Shown: positions 34,175 through 44,191 of the stretch, one piece after another
How positions within the stretch are numbered: position 1 is the first letter of the stretch
Layout: each line of letters starts with the position of its first letter
Origin: Adineta vaga
Lineage: Eukaryota; Rotifera
DNA length: 64,000 nucleotides
Assembly (NCBI GenBank): GCA_021613535.1
Contig: CP075494.1
Location: 15,748,001-15,812,000 of the forward strand
Direction: 5' to 3'
The notes under the pieces: generated by a model
What the model was told of the DNA's origin: nothing
The model's database searches: none
Seen by the model: only the letters and a program-made list of their open reading frames with translations
Translations under genes and position numbers: made by a program

Positions 34175-34420
34175 ATGAACTTTTTCTTCACTCTCTTTCT
34201 ATTTTTCAGTACAATGATGATCTTCTGTTCATGTCGTGAATGTGATTTACTTGGTTATATTCATAAATTTCGATCAACTGAAGAAATCAAACAAATGACT
34301 GCAGATGATATTCGTAATACCATCATTACTGAAATAAACATTGCGACTAATCATCTTTATGCAAAATTTATTCAAGGCAAAACTAATTGTGAACTTCATC
34401 GAATGTTAGATGATCTTTAA
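34175..34420 (+). CDS. small secreted protein with a DDIRNTI motif, 81 aa
   Basis: Single-exon frame with a clear signal peptide (MNFFFTLFLFFSTMMIFCSC). The mature part reads EEIKQMTADDIRNTIITEINIATN then GKTNCELHRMLDDL. The phrase TADDxRNTxIxEI recalls a short domain I have seen repeated in secreted and hypothetical bdelloid proteins. It sits between two GPCR copies. Its small size and lack of introns leave some doubt, but the composition, signal peptide and motif favour a real gene. Confidence 0.55.
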   Translation: MNFFFTLFLFFSTMMIFCSCRECDLLGYIHKFRSTEEIKQMTADDIRNTIITEINIATNHLYAKFIQGKTNCELHRMLDDL

Positions 34421-34829
34421 TCACTATTGTTTCTTTTTGTTCTTCTCTTTAAAATGAACATCATCATTGAATTCTGTTGAGATATTCTAAATATAAAACT
34501 TATGTTTTGAACATAATCTTTATGGAAATAATAACTTTACCAATTACTTTATGTTGTTGATATGTTAATTAGATTTTAAATCTTATATAAAACATTTCAC
34601 TTGTTAGTCATGTCTTTCTTTTTCTTTATATAACAGAATGAAATTTATGGACTGACATTATTTCATGTAATTTTTTATAATTGGTTTCACACCGTCAACT
34701 TAAAAGCATCACGAGACTATATATATAGTCATATTTGCTCTATTTAAAAGCATCTTCTTCGAATTTAAAAAGCATTCACAGTATGAACAGTAGTAGCATA
34801 TAATATTTAGATTGAAATTCTATTTCATC

Positions 34830-35896
34830 ATGTCAGCATCTATTCCATCTTCGTTAAGTCGAACTTTAATGTCAATTCAATCTAAAGCTTCATTTGGTTT
34901 TGCTTTATTCTTTCTTATATTCGGTGTGACTGGTTGTTTTCTCAATATTTTACTCTTTTCTCGACGACAATTTCGTGGCGTTTCTTGTTGTATCTGTAAG
35001 TTATTCTTTAGTTGATAAAATTTTTTAATGTTTTTTTAATTAAAAATTTAGATTTCTTAGCAGCATCTGTAGCAATGTTAATTCAATTGAGTTTTTCTGC
35101 TGGAACAAATCTTTATTCATCATATTATGAAATACCAATAAATTATAATTCATTATATTGTAAATTTTGGTATTATATTCTTCAATCCACTTCAATTATG
35201 TCACGTTGGATGTTAAGTGCGGCATGTTTAGATCGTTATGCAATTTCTTCAACACATATTCGTTTAAGAAATTTAGCAAATGTTAAAAATGCTTATCGAA
35301 TTCTAATTCTAAATGTAATTATTTCATTAATATTTCCAATTCATATTTTAATTTTATACGAATCAAAATCACGTAATTGTAATATATTTAATAATTATAT
35401 TGGATCACTTTATAGTGTTATTATTTCAATAATTAATACAGGAATGATTCCATTTATCATTATGATTAGTTGTACTTTACTTATTCAAAAGAATCTTTTC
35501 GAAAAACGAAAACGTCGTTTAAACTTTGTACAACAACAAATTTTAAATGAAGAAGAACGTAAACGTGATCAACAAGCATTTCGAATGTTATTTGTACAAA
35601 ATATTGTCTTTATTATTATTATAACACCATGGTTAATTTATAATATTTATTTTGTAACAACTTTAAATCGTCCGAATAAACCGATTGATCAAATTATTTT
35701 CGAAGGTTTTCTTAGTTTTGTTACAGGTACATGTAGTCTTTTATTTGCATCAATTTCATTTTACTTATATACATTAACATCAAATCTATTTCGAAAAGAA
35801 TTATTTTTCATCTTACAATCATTTTTCTTTTGTCAATATTTTAAGAAAAACAATCAAGTTACTCCAATAACAACACAAAGAATATTAACGAAATAA
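34830..35896 (+). CDS. rhodopsin-like GPCR, two exons
   Basis: Exons 34830-34995 and 35052-35896 join in frame (CCI|YFLAAS). Helix 1 LFFLIFGVTGCFLNILLFSRR; helix 2 LAASVAMLIQLSFSA; helix 3 ends SAACLDRYAIS, a true DRY; helix 4 ILNVIISLIFPIHILILY; helix 5 SIINTGMIPFIIMISCTLLI; helix 6 FVQNIVFIIIITPWLIYNIYF; helix 7 CSLLFASISFYLYTLTS. Third-loop basic residues (KRKRRLNF) fit G-protein coupling. About 336 aa. It is the intact member of a tandem pair with the pseudogene upstream. An acceptor-like ATTTAG ends at 34810. Confidence 0.87.
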
Positions 35897-36263
35897 CAAT
35901 TCTAATTGATTTGTTTTTCTCAATTTAATTCATTATCTAAATAAAACAAAGATTAAAATATTCGATGTAAAACCTCTTTTCTTTCATTAGAATCATAATT
36001 AGAACAATGAACGTGAAAGAATAGTCTTATAGACTGACGAAGCGATTTTTAAATCAAAATTCTAAAATCACACAGTATTTTTCTTAGGTAAAATTAATAT
36101 TTATAAAAAAACCGATCTAACAGTTGAATCTTATTAACGAAATGTCACATTCATAAACATTCCGATTGAATCAGGTGAAACTTGTGTAATAAATTAAGAG
36201 ATATATGTATGTTTTACTATACTATTATATGGAGAATATCATTCGTCTGCTCGTTTAAATTGC
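35897..36263. other. intergenic stretch
   Basis: Nothing recognised beyond probable 3' UTRs of the two converging genes. Confidence 0.5.
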
Positions 36264-36496
36264 TTATTGTGTATCTTGATTTAGAATACAATCGTCAAGT
36301 GCCTTTTTGACTTCATCAAAACTCAATATAATATCTCCTGGCCAATCAGATCCTTGTGATAAAATTGATAATGATTCCTAAAAGGAGTACATATTAATCG
36401 TGTTTGTTTATTTAGAGTAAACAAAGCACAAACCTCTAATGCCTTATCATCGCAGACTAAAGAATTGATCAAATCAATATTGGTTAATTCGGACAT
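36264..36496 (-). CDS. small two-exon gene, 58 aa, unknown
   Basis: Exons 36496-36434 and 36377-36264 on the minus strand join across a 56-bp GT-AG intron exactly in frame (ALE|ESLSILS). The protein starts MSELTNIDLINSLVCDDKAL and contains GSDWPGDIILSFDEVKKAL before ending CILNQDTQ. Codon usage resembles the neighbours. An acceptor (TTTTCAG) lies just upstream of the ATG, so there may be an earlier exon or a trans-splice site. Too short for standard ORF calling. No family recognised; acidic with one Trp-Pro turn. Confidence 0.5.
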
Positions 36497-37015
36497 ATGA
36501 GTATCATTCTGAAAAGTAAATCACATGATTTTTTCTTAAGAAAATTTCATTTAGAAAAATGTCTGTTTACAATACAATTTATGAAATTTACAATTATCGT
36601 CATATGAATTCATAAATCAAACGTGTTTTTTTTTCTTCAAAAATAAACCAATGTTATATATGAAAACCAATACATCTTGTTATCAAATATCATTATTAAA
36701 GCAGAACAATCATAACTAACCGAGCTAATACAGATCGTAGCTTTTGATTGAGGGTGGGTGTGGGTGGATCTCTTGTATTCATCCACACTCACACCCTCAA
36801 TGTTGCTAAGTTAATTCTTGATTTATATCGAGTTAACAGATATTATTAGAAATTTATGACAATCTAAACGACTGCATACACACACTCTCGTCTTCTTTGT
36901 TTTATGTACAATGACATTTGTCTTTGCCTTCCTTCTTTTTGTTCCTCTTTATACCGATGTTTATCATCCCGGGAGACACTTACTAATCAAATATCATATT
37001 AATTCTTTCATAGCT
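36497..37015. other. intergenic stretch with hairpin element B
   Basis: The hairpin element at 36749-36800 is the only structure recognised before the inverted-repeat element starts. Confidence 0.5.
36749..36800. repeat. hairpin element B with telomere-like arms
   Basis: Starts TTGAGGGTGGGTGTGGGTGG and ends CCACACTCACACCCTCAA, arms nearly reverse-complementary around the loop TCTCTTGTATTC. The loop and its borders match, in reverse complement, the copy at 48466-48515 (GAATACAAGAGA). Confidence 0.85.
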
Positions 37016-37098
37016 GTCATAATGTCATTACACCGGGTATCCAGAACTGAACGTCTAAATACCCAACAGGGTAACCAAATACATACGGCCAGACAACC

Positions 37099-37262
37099 TC
37101 GTTACCCGATAACCAAACAATATCCTTCAGAACCTGAGGAATTTGAGTGAATTTGGTCGAATGATCTCGTTACCCGATAAGCAAACAATATCCTTCAGAA
37201 CCTGAGGAATTTGAGTGAATTTGGTCGAATGATCGTGTTACCCGATAACCAAACAATATCCT
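37099..37262 (+). repeat. 68-bp tandem repeat, about 2.4 copies
   Basis: Units begin GTTACCCGATAACCAAACAA at 37101, 37169 and 37237, a period of 68 bp, with few mismatches. The third is cut off by the G-rich array. Confidence 0.85.
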
Positions 37263-37265
37263 TGA

Positions 37266-37293
37266 GGGTGTGGGTGTGGGTGTGGGTGTGGGT
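37266..37293 (+). repeat. telomere-like (GGGTGT)n array, possible G-quadruplex
   Basis: Five GGG tracts separated by TGT, i.e. just over four units of TGTGGG, the telomere repeat reported for bdelloids. The pattern fits a strong G-quadruplex consensus on the plus strand. Confidence 0.85.
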
Positions 37294-37413
37294 CAGTAGG
37301 GAAAGCACAAAGTGAGGGTGTAGCGAAGGCCCGGTCAGTAGGCAATGCACAAAGTGAGGGGTAGCGAAGGCCCGGTCAGTAGGCAAAGCACAAAGGGAGG
37401 GTGTAGCGAAAAC
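37291..37413 (+). repeat. 41-42-bp tandem repeat, 3 copies
   Basis: Units start GGTCAGTAGG at 37291, about 37333 and about 37374 and end with GTAGCGAAGGCCC; one unit has lost a base. Confidence 0.8.
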
Positions 37414-37981
37414 CTGTAATTGTTTAGAGAAGATGCTGTTCCATCTTCAGAACCCAGCTCGCCATGCAGCGATTAAGATCTCTTCATTTTCACACATACC
37501 TTGCTGGTCAAACGCAACGGCAAATATTCGTACAATAGATCTTTAGTATTTCGATAGCGAGAACTACTCTCCGCATCAGTATTGTTAAGCATCGACTATA
37601 ACCCAATTCATCCTAATTCCTCAACTTCTGAAAGATACATGTATCCATCTGAATCTCGTTACCCGTTGGGTAATGACCAAATTCACTCAAATTCCTCAGG
37701 TTTCAGAAGATACACTGCTCTATTTTAAGAAGGATACCCGGCGTAATGGTATTATGACATCACTCGTTTATTTACATAAACTCCTCTTATGTTTTGGACT
37801 TAACCCACTATTCTTTTTAGATTCTTATTGATGAGAAACGAATTAACTGATGATACTCTAGAATAGAGTTTGATTATTTTATCAAAATTATCCAAAATGA
37901 AATATTGTCATCATATATTTGTTGTCGAAGAAAAATTTGATTTAAAATAATTTTATTCTTAGTTTAATTTCAATTGTAAAA

Positions 37982-38072
37982 AGCATCTTGAGGGTGGGCG
38001 TGGTTGATGATAGGATATACAACTCACACCCGTACCTATATAACCTCACGCACACCCACACCTTTTATTTTT
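37982..38072. repeat. hairpin element E with telomere-like arms
   Basis: Left arm CTTGAGGGTGGGCGTGG, right arm ending GCACACCCACACCTT, with an extra G/C-asymmetric block between (CTCACACCCGTACC). Longer than the other copies (about 90 bp). Confidence 0.65.
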
Positions 38073-38146
38073 CTTTGTTCTGTTTTTATGCATATGATTG
38101 AATAGAAAAAAAATTTAACGAATTAAATTGATCTGTTTGTACGATT

Positions 38147-39132
38147 TTAGCTGTTATTGTAGAATTCTTCCTTGTCATCGTCATCATCACCCCTGTAACC
38201 TCGCATTTCATCGATCATGAGGCATAGAATGATTGCAAGTTCGATTTCTTCCTCATTCGTTTGGTCAGTAATATCGACGGTAAATGTATAGGCATCAGGT
38301 ATGGGCAACTTTGAAGAAGTAGATGAAACTGCATTAACTTGTGCAATAAGACGTCTCATATTTTGCTCGATAGCAAAAATTGAAAACATAAATCGTTTCA
38401 TATTGAATCGCGTCGCCAATAAAATGGTAAAATTCGAGTGAGCATCTGACGAATTATGAGGAATTACGACTTCTAAATTGCCTGTACGATGAAACTCGCC
38501 ATCGTGAATGATAGCAATTGATCGATTATCTACTTCCATCGTGAAACAATTCGATAACATTCTTCTTACTATTTCAGGTACCTCGCAACTGCGTCTGAAT
38601 GTAAAATACGACTGATCTTCTTCCTGCAAGACACGAAATACGTCCCATCCAAGTTGACTATTTTTATTCAGGATATAAGATCTTCGATTGTACTGCTCCG
38701 ATATACTAATGTCTGACCATGTCCAGAAATAATCGGCCACCTAATATAAATTTAAAAAAAATATATTATTAGTATACTTTAAAACATGTATGCCAACCCT
38801 AAAATCATCTTTACCTCTTTTTTTTTTGTCTCTCGCTAAACTATACTTGTACATCAGAACAATTAACATATCCTCGCAATAAGATGATTTCAATTACTTT
38901 ACTATTTCTTGTGATGCTCTTCTTTCTTCTCAATACTTTTGAGAATAGTATTTCGATCCTTATAAAAAACGACAATTTCTCAACTTTTTTTCTATGAATG
39001 AATGACTTTAATACTTTATTAATATACTACCTTGTAGAGAGCATCATGTGGTATAGTATACCGATAACATATTGCAATTTGTATAGATATCATCATCGCG
39101 ATAAAAAATGTAGTTGATAATAAGTAACTCAT
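38147..39132 (-). CDS. secreted or membrane protein, possible tubby/LURP-one-like, member 1 of 3
   Basis: Two exons on the minus strand: 39132-39031 coding the signal or anchor MSYLLSTTFFIAMMISIQIAI, then 38740-38147, in frame across a 290-bp intron, 231 aa. The mature part contains IPHDALYKVADYFWTW, several alternating beta-like segments, and ends FTVDITDQTNEEEIELAIILCLMIDEMRG. That ending (a strand, an acidic turn, then a hydrophobic helix ending in Asp) is like the central-helix closing of LURP-one/scramblase/tubby C-terminal folds, where it sits inside a beta barrel. It shares IPHxA and the ending style with the genes at 40.0 and 41.5 kb. The long intron may hide a small exon. Function unknown. 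Confidence 0.6.
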
Positions 39133-40044
39133 TTTTACGATACTGTCTAAACACTATAACGATCGAACACTTTCTTTTCTCTTGATAGACACAAGTGTAT
39201 ATTAAAAAAAATCTAATCCTTACTGTAAGTGCAAATCAAACAATATCTTTATTCAGATGCATGTGTTATAACAGACGATTGTTCATTATCTGTGCATAAA
39301 ACGACCGATACAAAAATATAAAGCAGCATACATGCATACACTTGATACAATTCTTTCTATACAGTCTTAAATCAAATATATTGAGTATCTTGTCTTCTCA
39401 CGTACACATAGAACGAAAAAAAGAAAACAGCTTTACATACAAATACATTCTATTCTCTTTGGTATCGTATTTGGTTCAGTCATTTAAACAAATATATGTA
39501 CTGTGGACGATGTATCAATACATGATCCAAAGAATATTTTGGCTTACATGTGAGTATATGAATATATCAATGACAACATTTGATCAACAATCAGCGCAAG
39601 AAGTAATTCTTTGAGATTGTGTACAAAATGATTGTTATACAAACTTAAGAAGAAATCTCATATTTATAGTCAGAATCGGTATAGTTAATAACCTACAATC
39701 CGATAAGTTTTATATAAAAAGTGACTGATCAGTTGGTATCGTTACATCATGAATCATTGATTATTTTCTATGAAGTTTAATTGTCGTCAAAGAATTAAAG
39801 TACTTTGATCGTAGAAATGAATCAGTTTTGTATTCAAAATGCATAAGCAAAAAATATCGAAAAGAAAGATCCAGATACACTATCTTGTCGATGTTGTATT
39901 TGCCAGAATAAACTTGAAATGAAGTGAGCAAACATTATCCCTTCGTTTGAACCAGATAATAACATGTCGCTTCCAAAAGTAATTCTCAAATTGCCTCATT
40001 CGTCTTCTTCATTTGCATGGCTCTTTTTGTGATATTAAGAGTAT
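39133..40044. other. intergenic stretch between two related divergent genes
   Basis: No gene recognised; holds the likely divergent promoters. Confidence 0.45.
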
Positions 40045-40782
40045 TTGAATAAATTCTTGTTTTCTATAGGCTTTCAATATGTAACTATATATATTCATGT
40101 TTGTTTTTTCATAGTATTTTACAATTACTACTGCACAGCTCATCGTTTTCAATTGCCTCGCCGTCTCTTTACACATGATTTTGGCGATCATTTGACTTTA
40201 TATGATAAATCCAATTCTACAAAGCCATTAACCTTGGATATTCGTTTACGTTATACATGGTGGGGTGAAGATCGACTAGTTATTATAAATCCGTTACAAC
40301 CTAAAAACGTTCTTTACAAAGTTATTTGTCAACCTAAGGACTATTGTCGCATCCTTGGCTGGACTATAGATCGAACAAATGTCACTACTCTGACTTCTAT
40401 TAATACGATATCATGGTATTTATATTCAACGCGTGATGATCCCAACTTTTACGACCAACAAAAGCATAATGAAACTGGTGATAGAATCAAACGGCAGAGA
40501 TTATTGAAACAATCTCTTTTAATTTCAACAGATTTATACGACAATATTTTCAATGTTACTTTCTATCCTAGAGAGAAAAAGTACACAATTGCTCATAGCA
40601 GAGGTCAAATTCTAGCTGAGATCAGTCATTTTGATCCTTGTATACGACAAACAGATCGTCATGATGATTATTCGTTGGATATATTGGAAGATATAATTCC
40701 AAAAGTTGATCCGGCATTTCTTATCAGTATCTCCATTATGATCGACTATATTGATTGGTCATATTTTTTACCGGGAATTTAA
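40045..40782 (+). CDS. possible tubby/LURP-one-like protein, member 2 of 3, 5' end uncertain
   Basis: The open frame has a hydrophobic segment (YIHVCFFIVFYNYY) then a long mature region: FGDHLTLYDKSN, IRLRYTWWGEDRLVIINP, three Cys (VICQPKDYCRI, FDPCIRQ), NVTFYPREKKYTIAHSRGQILAEI and the ending VDPAFLISISIMIDYIDW. That ending is a close structural match to members 1 and 3. No in-frame ATG begins the frame; the first exon was not resolved. Acceptor-like AGs at 40072 and 40115 are candidates for the true exon start. Single-exon from there to the stop. Confidence 0.55.
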   Translation: MNKFLFSIGFQYVTIYIHVCFFIVFYNYYCTAHRFQLPRRLFTHDFGDHLTLYDKSNSTKPLTLDIRLRYTWWGEDRLVIINPLQPKNVLYKVICQPKDYCRILGWTIDRTNVTTLTSINTISWYLYSTRDDPNFYDQQKHNETGDRIKRQRLLKQSLLISTDLYDNIFNVTFYPREKKYTIAHSRGQILAEISHFDPCIRQTDRHDDYSLDILEDIIPKVDPAFLISISIMIDYIDWSYFLPGI

Positions 40783-41491
40783 TTTGACTATAAATGTAAT
40801 TTATAGACCTTCTCAAATATTTAATATTACTGTAATCTTATTTACTGAAATGCAAGACTAATATATTCGACGCAATTTATTCAATAAATAAAACTCTTGA
40901 AACTTCAGACAAATATATATAATGCAAAAATGTTAAAATACTGGAGAAAAACGTGTTTGAGAGTGTGAGGGTGTCATCTGTTAATGCACATCTCCACCAT
41001 CTATACTCTCGTAATTTCATATGTTTATCTTTTGTATCAATTTTTACATTCAGTGCTTACATTCTTGAAGATAAAACACTAGATTAGATATACTAGTGTT
41101 TTCAAGCACAACGTATTAAAAGTATATCGGCCTAGAGTTTTATGATCAATCATTGATGTAAACAAATATTTTCTTTTCATAATCCAGATAAAAGATTAAA
41201 CTATGTATGAAAAAACAGCATCTTTTTGTGGCACAGTTTTTATTCTTTTAATTTCGTTTATTATTTACAAGCAATATACCATAAAATACAACAAGCTCTG
41301 TGCTTTCTAACGATGTATTGATTATTGAAAAATGGGTGCACTAAAGAATTTAAAATTTAAAAATACATAAGGAGGCACCAATTGACGTTTACGATATTTA
41401 AAAGCTATGAAAAAAGTTACAATCAATGGTAGAGAGAAGAGAAAAAAATACCAGGGAACTACGTGTGGATCAATGTTCATTTTTGTTTGTA
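40783..41491. other. intergenic stretch with hairpin element F
   Basis: Holds hairpin element F (40957-41011) and 3' flanks of converging genes; nothing else recognised. Confidence 0.5.
40957..41011. repeat. hairpin element F, diverged
   Basis: Starts TTGAGAGTGTGAGGGTGT and ends CACCATCTATACTCTCG; the same inverted layout as the other copies but with more substitutions. Confidence 0.5.
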
Positions 41492-42124
41492 TCAATTGCA
41501 ATATTTACGTTTCTCCTTGATACTCTCTGGATACATATATTTGTCCATAGCAAGACTCAATGCGATTAAAAATACCCTGATATCCTTGTAACCACTATGT
41601 ACCTCCACTGTGAATGTATCATTGGCACTTTCATGACGTATACGTATATTGCGAATTCGAGCAACCACTTCACTACTATTCTTCAACAATATGTTGAATG
41701 CGAAGAGTAATGGGTCAACACATTCAATAATTAGTTGTTCTCGACGAGGCGAAATGAAAGTAAAAGGTCTTCCGTTAGATCCCATTGGATATTTGATAAC
41801 TTGAGTCTTGTTTGTTTTTCCTTCCACAAGAGTGACAGAAGTACCACCTTTTGGAGAAGCACCATAACACTCACTTTGTAACATATATAAAACGTGTGTT
41901 TTGAAGGTAATCGCAATAGTTGGCTTACGTTGAAGTCGGACAAGGTGTTTTCGAATTTCGTATATGGGTTTGTACGATCCATCTAATACTGGCTGATCAA
42001 TCCATGCACTAACTGCTCCGTGCGGAATATGGTAAAAGTCGAAGGTTGGACGACATGTTGAGGACTGAGCAGTAACAGGAACTGCAAGTACACTCATTGT
42101 GATTATATGGAGTAAAATATTCAT
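41492..42124 (-). CDS. secreted protein, possible tubby/LURP-one-like, member 3 of 3, 210 aa
   Basis: Single exon with signal peptide MNILLHIITMSVLAVPVTAQ. The mature part starts STCRPTFDFYHIPHGAVSAW, which aligns with IPHDALYKV of member 1, then has beta-like segments, PFTFISPRREQLIIECVDP, an RIRNIRIRHES strand and the ending FTVEVHSGYKDIRVFLIALSLAMDKYM. It contains Cys at both ends (STCRP, KYCN) and N-glycosylation sites. It belongs with the genes at 38.1 and 40.0 kb as a diverged tandem family. Function unknown. Confidence 0.65.
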   Translation of the reverse strand: MNILLHIITMSVLAVPVTAQSSTCRPTFDFYHIPHGAVSAWIDQPVLDGSYKPIYEIRKHLVRLQRKPTIAITFKTHVLYMLQSECYGASPKGGTSVTLVEGKTNKTQVIKYPMGSNGRPFTFISPRREQLIIECVDPLLFAFNILLKNSSEVVARIRNIRIRHESANDTFTVEVHSGYKDIRVFLIALSLAMDKYMYPESIKEKRKYCN

Positions 42125-44191
42125 AGTGTAAAATAGACAAAAAACTGTTACAAACTTGCCAAAAGTTAGTAGTAGAATTTAGTAAGAATACAGATACATC
42201 TGAAGTATTTAAATATGTTTCGTATGTATTCTCCTTATCTTCCCATCTAACTCATATCATGTTACTTATGAGAAGGTCGCCCAATATTTCTATTAATTAC
42301 GTCTAGCGAAAAGTAACAAAATGTTGAAAAAACAATATGTCAAACATTGAAAATAAATAACGCTCGTCGAGGGGGCCTCACTTAACCCTCGACCGATTTT
42401 AATATCATGTTACATCTATCAAAATCTATACGATGTTGTTCGTTCTGCGGTCGGTCGCCGGCGTCCCTACGATTCGCCACTCTCGGCTGCTCAAGTGAGG
42501 AAATCGCATGTATGACTGCATACAATTGTAAACAATTTCCTCTTTAACTACGCATCGACTATTTAAAGACAAGTAACATGTAAGTAACAGCTTATCGTAT
42601 TCCAGTAATGCGCGTTGAGAAAGGATAAGTCCGCATCCGCATCAGTTTCCAACACTATTTAGTCGCACTCAAATATTTCCACCTTCGACCGTAAACATAA
42701 CGAACAGTAAGATCGAACACAGAAGCGCGTAACTAGCTCGTACTGATGGGTAAAGCAATATTTTCTTATCCTACTCTTGATTTTTATTGTTTACGATCGT
42801 TTTGTAGAAAATGCTCTTTTATGACTTTTGACTCTCGACGCTAACACACACACATACATACAAACTATTTTTTATCATATGACTCTCTCTTCAGTCGAGG
42901 GAAAAAAAAATTGAATTACGATCAAATTATATTTGATACTAATAAGTATTGGATATAGATAAACGCAGTGAAAAGAAATGATGATTAGAACTGATTAAAT
43001 ATTGAATATTCTATAGTCAAAATCAAGATAGCAACATCCGATTTTTCAGCACCACAGTTGACACTATTATCGAATAGATCCGTTGTTTTGGAACATTATA
43101 ATTAGATTATAATTCATTAAATCGGATTCTAATCAAAAATAAATTCGGTTTTGGTGTACAAAAGTACGTAAGATATCCTAGGTCAGAATTCGAATATTTC
43201 TAGAATGGATTCGAGTCGTTAATAGTTTCAACTCAACTGACTAAGATTCTACTAATCACTTTTGAGATAGACTCTTTTCATACCCACCCACAGTAGTAGA
43301 TGCGCCGTCAAAAACGCTATAATTTACATAAAATCACTTCTTTCATTTTCCCTGCTTTTTGTTTTAAAAAGGAGAAAAATTCAGCCAATGACAAAAAATT
43401 GTTTAGCGATTTCAAAAGCTTTTCTTTCCAAAAACATTTCTAGGTGATAAAAACATTGGATTATAACAAGCAGCACTCATCCTTTGGACTAGCTGACCAT
43501 TTTCTGAAAGAATTATAACAGTTCCCAGAATATTTAGATACTTCGAATAACAAGAGGCCCGACGCAAACCTTGATAGACCTTTTTACTTTGTTTTACATC
43601 GTTGAATGAGTGAACATTAAATGCTTTTCATTGAACATTAAAATTGTTTTCTATGCAAATAAATGTTTCACTTATTCAAGATGATTTATCTCATAATACG
43701 TCAATCGTATTGGTTAATCCAGTTTTATCGTTAATTCATTTTTTCTGTCTGTTTGGGATCTTAGAGTTTATTTCCTGTTATTTATTTCGAATGTAATTAA
43801 CCAAAATGAACAGGAGTGAAAAAGAAGAAATGGCTAAAAGTAGATACATGTATACAGATAGGAAAGACAAAGCGATAGACGAGATGATATCATCTTTACA
43901 AAGACTAACCTTTAGAGAAAAAGAGACGGTAAGAAAAATGTAAGACATATTCCGTCACAGTCAAACTGAATGAACATGACTCGTGTGTCTAATGAATGAT
44001 TGATTACATCATCGTTCCATTTCAATTTTTTTCTCAATTATTTTCGGTCTTCAAGTGTGTATTTATTGTTATCTTTTCCACAGACAAATTCATAAAATAA
44101 CCCATTCAGTACTAAATAAGTTTTGTTTCATTTGTGTTTTTTAATAAAAACATTCTTTCATATCTATAGTCTATATCATTTATTTATTATC
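42125..44191. other. 2-kb gene-poor stretch with a repeated 45-bp segment
   Basis: Contains the left copy of the 45-bp inverted repeat (42353-42397), a locally GC-rich segment to about 42500, and a short CA-rich run near 42844. A 45-codon frame at 43806 has no supporting context. Confidence 0.5.
42353..42397 (+). repeat. 45-bp inverted repeat, left copy
   Basis: ATAAATAACGCTCGTCGAGG and the following 25 bp recur in reverse complement at 49068-49112, 38 of 45 identical. GAAA precedes this copy and follows the other. Confidence 0.7.

Larger units (their letters stand above)
37016..37758. mobile_element. 743-bp inverted-repeat element carrying a telomere-like array
   Basis: Ends are 27-bp inverted repeats (37016-37042 and 37732-37758; three mismatches; core CATTACACCGGGTATCC on the left, CATTACGCCGGGTATCC on the right). 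Just inside, further segments are inverted copies too: TACCCAACAGGGTAAC on the left against GTTACCCGTTGGGTAA on the right, and a segment near 37180-37225 against 37675-37715. The middle holds a 68-bp tandem repeat (2.4 copies, 37099-37262), a (GGGTGT)n array (37266-37293) and a 41-42-bp tandem repeat (3 copies, about 37291-37413). No transposase frame is present. It looks like a foldback or MITE-type non-autonomous element. Confidence 0.7.

Noticed and set aside
36911-37150. 79-codon frame ending in QPRYPITKQYPSEPEEFE
   Set aside because: It straddles the left end of the inverted-repeat element and runs through the 68-bp tandem repeat; a by-product of repeat sequence.
43806-43943. 45-codon frame MNRSEKEEMAKSRYMY...
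   Set aside because: No homologous feel, no promoter or acceptor; possibly chance in an A-rich stretch.
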